The notes below the pieces were generated by a model that searched no databases, had not been told where the DNA came from, and saw only the letters and a program-made list of their open reading frames with translations. Source: a virus. Taken from it: a stretch of DNA of 39,990 nt. Shown one piece after another: positions 15,815 to 23,218 of this stretch (the stretch's first letter is position 1; each line of letters begins with the position of its first letter). The translations under genes and the position numbers were made by a program. The DNA lies in IMG/VR virus record IMGVR_UViG_3300042465_003344, positions 1-39,990 of that record; one strand, 5' to 3'.

Positions 15815-18256
15815 TCAAGAAAAGAAGAAGTCGCTCTCAAGGACTTCCATTATGTCTAACGAACCCTTGCTAGGTAGGGGCGGCAAGCCCGGGTATAACG
15901 CAGCAAGTTCTGCTGGTGGGTCACAGGCTAGGTACATGGCAACGAACTGCTTACGGATTGTATCGAACAATGCTTGGGCGTTTGCAGCGTGTGTACCGTA
16001 GTCATCGTGAATCATGGCGAGGGCTGTGATTCCTTGCCGCGCACAGTCCGCTGTGGTAAGGTGTAGGTGGGCGGCGTCCAAGCTGTGAACGAAGTTCGGG
16101 GCAAGGCCATTAGCGTGGCGGTTAACGTCAGGCTCCTCGCTCTCCGATAAAACCCGGATTTTAATTGGCCCGTGGAGCCATGTGTTAATCCTATGGACCT
16201 CAGCCACAAAGTAATCTTGGCAAGCCGGAAACCCCGAGGGCGTTGTCCACGCAATAACGTCTGTATCATCTTTACGTCCCTTCATTATAAGTCTAGCTGC
16301 TTTACGCAGCCAGTCCATAGCCTCTCGGCCCTTAACCACAACGTCCCCGATAGCGGGCCACACTGCGGACATGAGTAGAGTAGCTGCCCTGCGATACTCT
16401 GTCTTGTCGAACGTAGGACCAAGGCCCTCACGTAGGTAGTCATCAATGATGTACTCGGTGGCGCTACTCTTTGTCACACCGTAGGGTGTGGTCATCACGC
16501 TGCGCTTAACAGCCTTGCGGCTGATACCGTGGACTAACCACTTGTCCCGCATCGCTGCTTCCGCTGGCTCAAGCACCATAGCTGCAAGGCGCTTGGTTGC
16601 CGCTGTTGCTACGTTTGCATAGATGTCCTGCATCACCTCGTTGTTAGTAAGGTTCGTAGCCCGCCCGCCAATCTCGTCCCTAAACATAGCGCTGAGATTT
16701 TGTAAACCGTTGCAGCTTCCATCCATGCTGATTGGCAAGTGGCTTACGAATGTCTCTGGGTTCTGGATATATGACTCGTACTCAAAGCACCAAGCCAAGA
16801 ACTGTAGCGGGTCCCCTGCTTCTTGCCAGCCTGAGTTGTTCACTGGGTCGGCAGCAAAGCTAAGCAGTAGATCGGTGCGGTCCTTGACCCACTGCATACG
16901 CTCAGCTAACGTGGCCTTATCGAAGCCCCACTTGTTAGCGCCCTGCACATGGAACCACTTAACGCTGTTAGCGTCCGTCAGGGCTAGCCCCTCGGAGAAG
17001 TGGATGAGGGCCTTGCCCAGATCGCTGCCCTGTGGGTTGAGGCCGTAGGTCAAGGGGTACAGCCTGCCCCGGCTATCTGCAAAGTACACGAAGTAAATTG
17101 CGGGGTAGTCACGGAACATTTCAGCAGCCCGGGTGGCTGAGTAGAAGCGAGCATAGCGTACACCTAGTAGCTTGCGCTGGGTATGCCACTCAGTAGCCTC
17201 TCGCTTCCAGAGCTTGAACTCTTGGAGCTTGTCAGCGGGCCACTCTTCCTTAGGCTTCTTAGTCCACTCCTCCTTCAACCACTCGGGCTTAGCTGGCGCT
17301 GGTGAATCCGCCAAGCTAACAATCTCCTTGGTGGAGAACTCCTTAGCCACTGCCATGATGGTGTTAAGTAGCCGGACATTAACTGCCCATGCCGTGCGCT
17401 GCAATGCGTTAACCGCGCTGAACACTACGGGCATATCGGCATCCCGGCCCCGCAACCTAGCTATCGCACGACCATGAACGAGGTTACCGTTAGCACGGCG
17501 CATCTCCTTGGTGTGGAAACCCCCTGTAACACCGGCTGCCCAGTCCAGCGGGGGCTCAACGCACGGTCCATACACCGGCATGGTTACCGCAACGTATGCC
17601 TTAACCTTGTCGATGCGCTCTACGATTTCGGGGTTAATGTATACCTCGCGCTCATCGCGCTTGTGCCCTACTCGCTTCTCTCCCCCTAGCTCAATGAGCC
17701 CCGCTGTCTCCAGCAAGCCCATAAGGTAGAAGCCTACTTGCTCACGGCTACCGATGTCCCACTCTACCACGGGGATACCGCGCTGCTTGGCTTGCATTGT
17801 GAACACCCGCATACGGTGCCGGGCATCCTTAGACATACGCCGCCCGAAGTCTTGGGCTAGCGCTTGGTAAAGCTCAGGCGCCTCAGCGTGTATCTGAGAT
17901 AGGACTAGCTCACGGTGTACCGTCAGGCCGATGCCGTAAGCAAGGCCGCGATGCGTCTCGGGCTTGCTGGATAGCATCGTACTAATGGTGTGCCGCACTG
18001 CGAGGAAGGCAACTGCTTCTGCGTCGAGGCTACCAAGTAGCATAACGTGCGCCTGCCTACGCCCTGCTCGCTTGACCTCAAGGTCTGATCGGATGACACC
18101 AGCGAGGGGTAAGACGTATTCACTGAACAGCTCCTTAGAGTAAGGGTTTTGGTGGGCACGACCTTGCTCTTCGGCACGGGTCATTGATGTCTCGGCGCGG
18201 GTAATCCCGCCTCGGTACATTCGCGTCTCTACTTCTCGTTGGTCAAGTAATGTCAT
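15815..18256 (-). CDS. T7-type single-subunit DNA-directed RNA polymerase
   Basis: 813 residues (T7 enzyme 883, phiKMV-type about 815). All catalytic motifs are visible: FADSRGRLYPL (T7 D-W-R-G-R-V-Y), motif A MDGSCNGLQNLSAMFRDE with Asp512, motif B KRSVMTTPYG with Lys584 and Tyr592 at the T7 spacing, motif C IHDDYG with His750 and Asp751, and the C-terminal foot V-L-E-S-D-F-F-F-S matching T7 I-L-E-S-D-F-A-F-A. The specificity-loop region (about EVHRINTWLHGPIKIR) differs strongly from T7, in line with the different promoter motif found here. Its start overlaps the ligase stop (ATGA). Its place just before the head genes is the phiKMV arrangement, which delays late transcription until replication genes are read. 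Confidence 0.98.
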   Translation of the reverse strand: MTLLDQREVETRMYRGGITRAETSMTRAEEQGRAHQNPYSKELFSEYVLPLAGVIRSDLEVKRAGRRQAHVMLLGSLDAEAVAFLAVRHTISTMLSSKPETHRGLAYGIGLTVHRELVLSQIHAEAPELYQALAQDFGRRMSKDARHRMRVFTMQAKQRGIPVVEWDIGSREQVGFYLMGLLETAGLIELGGEKRVGHKRDEREVYINPEIVERIDKVKAYVAVTMPVYGPCVEPPLDWAAGVTGGFHTKEMRRANGNLVHGRAIARLRGRDADMPVVFSAVNALQRTAWAVNVRLLNTIMAVAKEFSTKEIVSLADSPAPAKPEWLKEEWTKKPKEEWPADKLQEFKLWKREATEWHTQRKLLGVRYARFYSATRAAEMFRDYPAIYFVYFADSRGRLYPLTYGLNPQGSDLGKALIHFSEGLALTDANSVKWFHVQGANKWGFDKATLAERMQWVKDRTDLLLSFAADPVNNSGWQEAGDPLQFLAWCFEYESYIQNPETFVSHLPISMDGSCNGLQNLSAMFRDEIGGRATNLTNNEVMQDIYANVATAATKRLAAMVLEPAEAAMRDKWLVHGISRKAVKRSVMTTPYGVTKSSATEYIIDDYLREGLGPTFDKTEYRRAATLLMSAVWPAIGDVVVKGREAMDWLRKAARLIMKGRKDDTDVIAWTTPSGFPACQDYFVAEVHRINTWLHGPIKIRVLSESEEPDVNRHANGLAPNFVHSLDAAHLHLTTADCARQGITALAMIHDDYGTHAANAQALFDTIRKQFVAMYLACDPPAELAALYPGLPPLPSKGSLDIMEVLESDFFFS

Positions 18257-19203
18257 ACGTCTGATCTAATGCCTTTAAATCTCGGCTCCCTTAGGAGCCC
18301 GTTAACTGTAAGGCCCATTGCTTCTACCTCTATGTACTGGTCGAGGATAGCGTTTGGGTTATTGACATACTCTTCTGCCTGCGCCTGTGTCAGGCCGGTA
18401 CTTACCTTCTGCACTGCTCCGTTAAGGTCGAAGCACAGCACACAGGTTACCTTACCTGTCTTGCTGCCTACGTCGGCAAGGACTGCTCCCACCTGTACGG
18501 TATAACTGATGAGGGGCTTGATCTTGATGAACTCACCGCCGCTACCTGAGCCCACCTTGTAGGTGCTGTTAGCTCTGGCAAGGATGGCCCCATCAAAGAA
18601 GCAATCGGTGCGGGCCTTGTTCTCAAGGGCTACGCCCCGGGCCACTGCCAGCGCATGGGCGAGGCTGTACTCTGTGGGCCGGTGGCCCACAGCATTAGCC
18701 CCAAGCACGCTGTATCTGGGCACCAGCACCTGAGAGGGTACAGTGTTGTTGCGGTACTTGACGAGGTTGCTTAGCCGGTCGATATACTTAGCGGGGTAGA
18801 TACGCCCATCGCTTTGACCCAGAACCGGCAACCCGTCAACCATGTCGAAGGGCACCATGTCGAAGGGCACAAACTGTAGCTGGGGTTGTGGACTATGCCT
18901 ACGGAACGCCCCGCTGATTACGTTGAACTCTTGCCCCACCATCCAAGCCTCGCCGCAGATAGCTAAGCGCCCCTTGACTAGGGGGTAGAGGTCAAGTAGG
19001 CTAGCAGCAATGTGGTCCATGCTGCGCACTATCTCCCCGCTGCGGCTATAGGTAGCGAGGTGCTTGCCATCCTCGAAGCAGAGCACTGTGTGGCACCCAT
19101 CGTACTTAGGGCTGATTACCCAGTCAGTATCGGTGATAGCTGCTAGTGCTTTCTTGCTGAGGTTCTCTAACTCGATAGCCTTATGGACGATGTAAGAAGC
19201 CAT
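18253..19203 (-). CDS. ATP-dependent DNA ligase
   Basis: 316 residues (T7 ligase 359). Nucleotidyltransferase motif I is SPKYDGCH with adenylated Lys33; further motifs are TYSRSGE, CGEAWM, FFDGAILAR and FIKIKP. The C-terminal part (VGAVLADVGSKTGKVTC) is the OB-fold. It seals nicks between Okazaki fragments and during recombination. A 15-bp perfect tandem duplication (18839-18868) repeats V-P-F-D-M in the middle of the protein. The start overlaps the preceding small gene, and the stop overlaps the RNA polymerase start. Confidence 0.95.
   Translation of the reverse strand: MASYIVHKAIELENLSKKALAAITDTDWVISPKYDGCHTVLCFEDGKHLATYSRSGEIVRSMDHIAASLLDLYPLVKGRLAICGEAWMVGQEFNVISGAFRRHSPQPQLQFVPFDMVPFDMVDGLPVLGQSDGRIYPAKYIDRLSNLVKYRNNTVPSQVLVPRYSVLGANAVGHRPTEYSLAHALAVARGVALENKARTDCFFDGAILARANSTYKVGSGSGGEFIKIKPLISYTVQVGAVLADVGSKTGKVTCVLCFDLNGAVQKVSTGLTQAQAEEYVNNPNAILDQYIEVEAMGLTVNGLLREPRFKGIRSDV
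18839..18868 (-). repeat. 15-bp tandem duplication inside the ligase gene
   Basis: Plus strand ACCATGTCGAAGGGC occurs twice in direct succession (18839-18853 and 18854-18868), giving V-P-F-D-M-V-P-F-D-M. The copies are identical, suggesting a recent in-frame slippage. Confidence 0.95.
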
Positions 19204-19450
19204 GCTGTGGGTAACTCCGGTCTGTGCGATTCATCGCCAATACTATAGTGTCTACTGCGTCAAGGAACGTAGTAGTCGGTGTTAGCTTGTGCTCAAGCTG
19301 AGCATACAAGTCTGCCTTGCGTTCGTCGATGCCGAAGTTGATAGCGTCTACACAATCGTAGATGTTATCAGCGATCTCACCCAAAGGTAAAGACCTATCT
19401 CGTGCATACAGTGCTGAGGCTAGCACATAGGCGTTTCCTAAATTACTCAT
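19181..19450 (-). CDS. Small hypothetical protein between DUF3310 and ligase genes
   Basis: 89 residues, helical and acidic in the middle (IADNIYDCVDAINFGIDERK), basic C-terminus. The start overlaps the DUF3310 stop by 8 bp and the end overlaps the ligase start by 23 bp, indicating translational coupling. No family recognised; context suggests a replication-stage function. Confidence 0.7.
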   Translation of the reverse strand: MSNLGNAYVLASALYARDRSLPLGEIADNIYDCVDAINFGIDERKADLYAQLEHKLTPTTTFLDAVDTIVLAMNRTDRSYPQHGFLHRP

Positions 19451-19913
19451 TCTTTTTATTCTCTAATTCTATTAACAACTCGATGAAGTGCTTAGCCTTC
19501 TCAAGGTCCTTGATGCCGCCCTTAGTCCGCCATCGGCTTACGTACTTGATTACGCAACCCTCAGCAAACTGGATGCCATTAGAGTGGATGTACTCTATAG
19601 GCTGGATAGCTAACGACTTGTAGTGGCTACCGTCTACCTGAACAGCGAGTGCTGATTCACTAGCCGGCGGAGCAGTCGTGGTAGTTACTTTGTACGCTGT
19701 CCCTATCGCCCCGGGTTTGAAAGTTTCTTCTACTTTCATCGTCTCTTGTCTCGTTGTGTCACGTACCACCTCTAAGTTACCGGTGCCGTGGAAGCCCGGG
19801 TAGTTAGCTAGATTTACCTCCTCCGGAAACACAGCGGTAACCCTATCTGTGTCTCCGCACTGCATACCATTGAAACTACCTATCACTCTCTTTACTGTAT
19901 CTCCAATTTTCAT
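19443..19913 (-). CDS. DUF3310 protein
   Basis: 156 residues. The C-terminal 60 residues match the DUF3310 family found in many tailed phages: HYKSLAIQPIEYIHSNG, F-A-E-G-C-V-I-K-Y-V-S-R-W, then K-G-G-I-K-D-L-E-K-A-K-H-F-I. It is often annotated as a nucleotide kinase, but no Walker motif is visible, so that name is not supported here. The N-terminal part (residues 1-50) looks like a small beta-rich KOW/SH3-type domain (M-K-I-G-D-T-V-K-R-V), joined by a Thr-rich linker. It has a GGAGAA ribosome binding site. Confidence 0.85.
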   Translation of the reverse strand: MKIGDTVKRVIGSFNGMQCGDTDRVTAVFPEEVNLANYPGFHGTGNLEVVRDTTRQETMKVEETFKPGAIGTAYKVTTTTAPPASESALAVQVDGSHYKSLAIQPIEYIHSNGIQFAEGCVIKYVSRWRTKGGIKDLEKAKHFIELLIELENKKNE

Positions 19914-19970
19914 GCTTATATTCTCCGAATGGTTATAGATACAACCTAGCTTACACTAGGCTGCGATCTA

Positions 19971-20753
19971 TTAGTTAGTTAACAAACTCTGGCGCTTAGC
20001 CTTAGAGTTTTGAGTGTACCTCGACCGAGCAAAACCACCGCACCCGCCACATTGGTAGCGGGTGTACTCACCTGTCTGGGTAAGGGCCTTCTTGTCTAGC
20101 GCTACTAGGTCGGTACTAGCGCAGCGTGGGCAGCGCACCTTGTCATCGTCGTAGTATGCTGCCACGTTAGGGTGGCCGATCATGTAAGGACGAAGCCGAA
20201 GGTACAGCAACTCCGTAGCCGGTACGTCGATGCAGTTATACTTCTTCATGACGCGCCATGCTTTAGGGTTACCCTTCAAGCACTCGGTCCACAACTCCAT
20301 ACCCGGGAACTCTGAGTGAGCATACTTAGGGGTATCCGTAAGGTGCTTACTTAACCACTCCAGCCGGTTGCTTGTGAACTTGGCTACCTCACGCGCTGCC
20401 AGCAAGGTGTCGATAACTTTGATGGGTGGCAGAGGCATCATGCCTGCTTCGATGAAGCGGGCATTGATCTTCTTCATGTCGAAGGCTTTACCGTTCTGGG
20501 TGATAACGATATCTACATCGCTGAGGTCAGCGTGCAACCTGACTAGCAGATCGCTGTCATCCCGGGGGTCCGCCTTGTCGCTCGTGTCACAGTAAGTAAC
20601 TTTTTTTTTACCTAACTCTTTCAAGCAGTAGGATAAGATACTCCACTCTTTCACAATCTGGTTCAAGCCTATGTTAACCTTAAACAAGGACCAGACATAA
20701 GCAACGATAGGGCTAGTCTCGATGTCCAGCGTGACCACCTTAGGGCCTGCCAT
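19971..20753 (-). CDS. DEDD-type 3'-5' exonuclease with C-terminal zinc ribbon
   Basis: 260 residues from the ATG at 20753. The RNase H-like core shows VTLDIETSP (motif I, D and E), TQNGKAFDMKKINARF (motif II) and C-I-D-V-P-A-T-E-L-L-Y (motif III region). A zinc ribbon follows (CPRCAS and CGGCGG), then a basic tail. It is separate from the DNA polymerase, which has its own exonuclease domain, and probably acts in recombination, repair or host DNA breakdown. An upstream TTG at 20762 is open, but the ATG was chosen because it overlaps the stop of the small gene before it (TAATG). Confidence 0.85.
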   Translation of the reverse strand: MAGPKVVTLDIETSPIVAYVWSLFKVNIGLNQIVKEWSILSYCLKELGKKKVTYCDTSDKADPRDDSDLLVRLHADLSDVDIVITQNGKAFDMKKINARFIEAGMMPLPPIKVIDTLLAAREVAKFTSNRLEWLSKHLTDTPKYAHSEFPGMELWTECLKGNPKAWRVMKKYNCIDVPATELLYLRLRPYMIGHPNVAAYYDDDKVRCPRCASTDLVALDKKALTQTGEYTRYQCGGCGGFARSRYTQNSKAKRQSLLTN

Positions 20754-20902
20754 TACTGGCAACTTTCGCAGGTAGTGTCACCGGTCTGGTCCCGGCTGCA
20801 CACTAGAGGCTGATCGCTATCAAAGTCTAGCTCAAGTTGCGGACCGCTTACTAGCGGTCTTTGCTCGGGCAGCGGCGTTTCGTTTGATTCTTTTTTCGTC
20901 AT
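20753..20902 (-). CDS. Small acidic CxxC protein overlapping endonuclease VII
   Basis: 49 residues from ATG 20902 to a TAA that shares its A with the next ATG (TAATG at 20753). The first 70 bases overlap the end of the endonuclease VII gene in another frame. The peptide has a basic start (MTKKESNETPLPEQRP), an acidic middle (QLELDFDSDQPLV) and a C-terminal TGDTTCESCQ with a CxxC pair. Protein-like composition and exact coupling to the next gene support it; no clear ribosome binding site is seen. Function unknown. Confidence 0.5.
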   Translation of the reverse strand: MTKKESNETPLPEQRPLVSGPQLELDFDSDQPLVCSRDQTGDTTCESCQ

Positions 20903-21224
20903 CTGTTTTAAAGCTATTATGTAATAGCCCCGTTTGGTTTGTAGTATGACGCTGCAAGTAACCTGCCACCCCCGATAAGAAGGATGCTAGGTTAACCACA
21001 CCGTAGCGTTTGTAATTGTTCTCGACCTTACCGAGCAAGGAGTTACACCCCGAATGAAGCGTCGCCCGGACTGCACCTGTAGCATGATCGTGGTCCAAGC
21101 AAGGCTTAGACAATGGCTGTTGGCAGATCGCACACCGGTTCCCCTGTGCTAGTGCCAACGCTTCCCGTGTCTTGGCTATCTCCGTTGACTTGAGCCGCCG
21201 AGGAATTGATGTTATCTGCGTCAC
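20832..21224 (-). CDS. Endonuclease VII (Holliday junction resolvase)
   Basis: 130 residues from a GTG at 21224 (an ATG at 21278 is also open). The core matches recombination endonuclease VII: NRCAICQQPL, then CLDHDHATGAVRATLHSGCN and L-L-G-K-V-E-N-N. These are the zinc cysteines and the D-H-D-H-x-T-G active-site motif. It resolves branched DNA before packaging and replaces T7 endonuclease I, as in phiKMV-like phages. The start lies inside the end of the exonuclease gene. The GTG has an AGGCGGA ribosome binding site 3 bp upstream, and the first residues after it (T-Q-I-T-S-I-P-R-R-L) fit better than the upstream extension. Confidence 0.9.
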   Translation of the reverse strand: MTQITSIPRRLKSTEIAKTREALALAQGNRCAICQQPLSKPCLDHDHATGAVRATLHSGCNSLLGKVENNYKRYGVVNLASFLSGVAGYLQRHTTNQTGLLHNSFKTDDEKRIKRNAAARAKTASKRSAT

Positions 21225-22137
21225 GTATCCGCCTTTCAATTTCAAAGTAAGCCTTAGCGAACTCATGTTCGCCATCATTGAAGCAGGCTAGCGGCCCGCC
21301 GGGGTTTAGGCAATCGTCCCAGTGCTCGGGCACTCGGCGCATCCACAACAAGCACGCTTGCTCCATCATCTCGACTAGCCAGCGGTCACCATAGTACGTA
21401 CTGTACAGAGCTGCTACTCGCTCAGCTATGTTAGGTACTACCCCGTCTAGGAGTTTATTGGCAGTGATTTCGCCAATGGGCTTAGCCTTACCCTCAATAA
21501 TGTACTTAGGCAACCCCGGGATGTTATCCGCTGTGTCCCCGTGTAGCATCTGCAACCAGAACCACTTAAGCCCGTACTGCTTCTCGTTAAAGATGTAGTC
21601 CGTGTTAGGTGCAACGGTATATACCCGGTGGCTAACCCAATCAAGGTGCTTACCGGGCAGCATACGCATGTCCTTGTCCTGTGTGTAGATGACTACATTC
21701 TCAGGCTGTCGGTGGGCGTAGTACCCAAAGAGGTCGTCGGCCTCAGCTACTGCTGTGCTCTCTACCTCAAAGGGGAACTCAGGGCTTTCCATGTAGTCCC
21801 GAAGGGCACGCCAGTTACTTGGCCTACGGCTGTTAACCCGCTGGCCTTGGTATGGCTTGACCCTAGCTATAGCATAGCGATGGCCCTTGTGGCTACCGCT
21901 TGCTGTAAGCAGAACAATCACACGCTCTGCCCCGACTACTCGTGCAGCCGAGGATACCTTGTCCCTAAGTGCGGCACGGGCTAGGCCCGCATCACTGTCA
22001 TCCTTACCGGCACAGTAATACGCTAGCCCGTCACCGTCAACAAGGAGGATTCGAGAACGTACTACTGGTACTGATACTCCCCCCATCGGGGAGTCAGAAG
22101 CCGCACTCGCTATAGCACTAGCGAATGCGTTGGTCAT
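21106..22137 (-). CDS. 5'-3' exonuclease, FEN family (gp6-like)
   Basis: 343 residues. Motifs: LLVDGDGLAYYC (first acidic site), A-E-A-D-D-L-F-G-Y-Y-A, YTQDKDMRMLPG and HGDTADNIPGLP (helix-3-turn-helix region). It removes RNA primers and degrades host DNA. The start codon overlaps the ssDNA-binding gene stop (ATGA). The first 24 residues are low-complexity, and the codons for S-V-P-V-V-R-S are the promoter motif P4, so a functional start further downstream cannot be excluded, although no ATG/GTG/TTG fits before the first motif. The last 40 residues overlap endonuclease VII and look disordered. Confidence 0.92.
   Translation of the reverse strand: MTNAFASAIASAASDSPMGGVSVPVVRSRILLVDGDGLAYYCAGKDDSDAGLARAALRDKVSSAARVVGAERVIVLLTASGSHKGHRYAIARVKPYQGQRVNSRRPSNWRALRDYMESPEFPFEVESTAVAEADDLFGYYAHRQPENVVIYTQDKDMRMLPGKHLDWVSHRVYTVAPNTDYIFNEKQYGLKWFWLQMLHGDTADNIPGLPKYIIEGKAKPIGEITANKLLDGVVPNIAERVAALYSTYYGDRWLVEMMEQACLLWMRRVPEHWDDCLNPGGPLACFNDGEHEFAKAYFEIERRIRDADNINSSAAQVNGDSQDTGSVGTSTGEPVCDLPTAIV
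22060..22075 (-). promoter_or_regulatory. Phage RNA polymerase promoter motif P4, inside the exonuclease gene
   Basis: Minus-strand ATCAGTACCAGTAGTA, 62 bases inside the exonuclease reading frame. Immediately upstream lies a perfect 7-bp hairpin (22076-22094, ACTCCCC/GGGGAGT). It would transcribe endonuclease VII through RNA polymerase, giving the polymerase a promoter for its own gene. Confidence 0.7.
22076..22094 (-). other. GC hairpin directly upstream of P4
   Basis: Stem ACTCCCC (76-82) with GGGGAGT (88-94), loop of five. There is no T-run, so it is not a standard terminator. It may mark an upstream transcript end or act as an RNA processing structure. It is coding (S-D-S-P-M-G-G-V). Confidence 0.5.
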
Positions 22138-22994
22138 ACGATACCGCCGAGGGCATCGTTAGTTACGGCGGGGGCCTGCACTACTGGTGCGGGGGTAGCG
22201 ACCTCTTCGCGCTCATCCTCCTCGCCCACATCTGGGAGGTCAAGGGGCTGGCCCAAGCCCAGCAGCAGGGCATGCATCGGACTACCTTGGAAGTTAACGG
22301 CGGACTTGATGGCGTTCTGAAAGACGTTCTTGCTCTTGGCCTTGGCAGTCACTACGCCCTTGTCGTCCTTACGCTCGGGGTACTCGCCCTCAATGAACAG
22401 GCTACCCCACTGGGTCATGTCCGCCTGCTCCCACAAGAAGCATCGGATGTCACTGAGTGCAGCGGGGACCTCGATGTTAACCCAACCTGTCTCGCTGTCC
22501 TCATCCTCTTTACGGGGCGGGGCGATGGTGTACCCACCAGCATTACGTAGCACTGCGTCGGTGCGCTCCTTGCCATCCTTGCCAGTCCACTTGTCGTGTA
22601 CAACCTCTACCTTGAATGCTTCGCCCAGCAACTGCGCAATGTGTACTGCATCCTGCTTGTAGTTCATGCGCTGAAAGAGCTTGAAGAAGTTAGCCTTCTC
22701 GTTCAGGCTGTAGTTCTCGTCGATGATAATGCGGACAGGAATCTTTTTACCGTCGTGCTCGCCGGGCGGGTGGCGCTTACCTACCAGTTCAAAGATAAGG
22801 CGCACCTTCTCCTTGATCGTAGGCACCCCCTTGAAGGAGCCCTTCTGCTTACCTAGCTCAACATATCCCACGAAGCGAGCAAGGCCCGGCCCCGCTGCTG
22901 GTGGGGCGTAGTCGCTACCACCTGCTACTGATTTGGTTTGGTCTGCGCCCTCTGCTGCTGCCTTAGCGCCAAGTGCTTTGAAGTCGAGTGCCAT
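22134..22994 (-). CDS. Single-stranded DNA-binding protein (phage OB-fold type)
   Basis: 286 residues from the ATG at 22994, which follows an AAGGA site and lies 4 bp after the previous stop; a longer frame to 23069 exists. The conserved core RFVGYVELGKQKGSFKGV, then K-V-R-L-I-F-E-L-V-G and P-V-R-I-I-I-D-E-N-Y-S-L, occurs in podovirus proteins annotated as ssDNA-binding. An acidic patch (DLPDVGEEDEREE) lies near the C-terminus; acidic C-termini of gp2.5-type proteins contact polymerase and helicase. The family assignment is from memory of related phages and position between polymerase and exonuclease. Confidence 0.7.
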   Translation of the reverse strand: MALDFKALGAKAAAEGADQTKSVAGGSDYAPPAAGPGLARFVGYVELGKQKGSFKGVPTIKEKVRLIFELVGKRHPPGEHDGKKIPVRIIIDENYSLNEKANFFKLFQRMNYKQDAVHIAQLLGEAFKVEVVHDKWTGKDGKERTDAVLRNAGGYTIAPPRKEDEDSETGWVNIEVPAALSDIRCFLWEQADMTQWGSLFIEGEYPERKDDKGVVTAKAKSKNVFQNAIKSAVNFQGSPMHALLLGLGQPLDLPDVGEEDEREEVATPAPVVQAPAVTNDALGGIV

Positions 22995-22998
22995 GTGA

Positions 22999-23217
22999 TT
23001 AGTCCTTGATGATGTTAGTGATCTTAGCTGCGATACGTTCGGCCTTGTCTGCGTCTTTGTGTAGGCCATCGCCCTCGGCGTTAGCCTGACGTGCGGCCTC
23101 TCGCAAATTACCTGCGGTCAAGTAGTGCTGGTCTGCCTTGTTACGAAGAGCGGCAACTTCCTTGGTAAGTTGGGCGATGAAGAAGTTGAGGGCCTTGATA
23201 ATGATAGAGATGCTCAT
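22999..23217 (-). CDS. Small coiled-coil protein
   Basis: 72 residues from ATG 23217, which has AAGGA upstream and lies 1 bp after the DNA polymerase stop. It has a hydrophobic N-terminal helix (SISIIIKALNFFIAQL) followed by a charged helix with regular alanine and leucine spacing, then a lysine-rich end. It may be a membrane-associated or oligomeric accessory protein. No family recognised. Confidence 0.65.
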   Translation of the reverse strand: MSISIIIKALNFFIAQLTKEVAALRNKADQHYLTAGNLREAARQANAEGDGLHKDADKAERIAAKITNIIKD

Positions 23218-23218
23218 G

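Noticed and set aside
19930-19960. Hairpin CCTAG/CTAGG as a terminator before the DUF3310 gene
   Set aside because: The stem is only 5 bp and no T-run follows on the transcribed strand.
20850-20870. Perfect 7-bp hairpin at the end of endonuclease VII
   Set aside because: It is coding in two overlapping frames and no T-run follows; a terminator here would cut the operon before the exonuclease and RNA polymerase.
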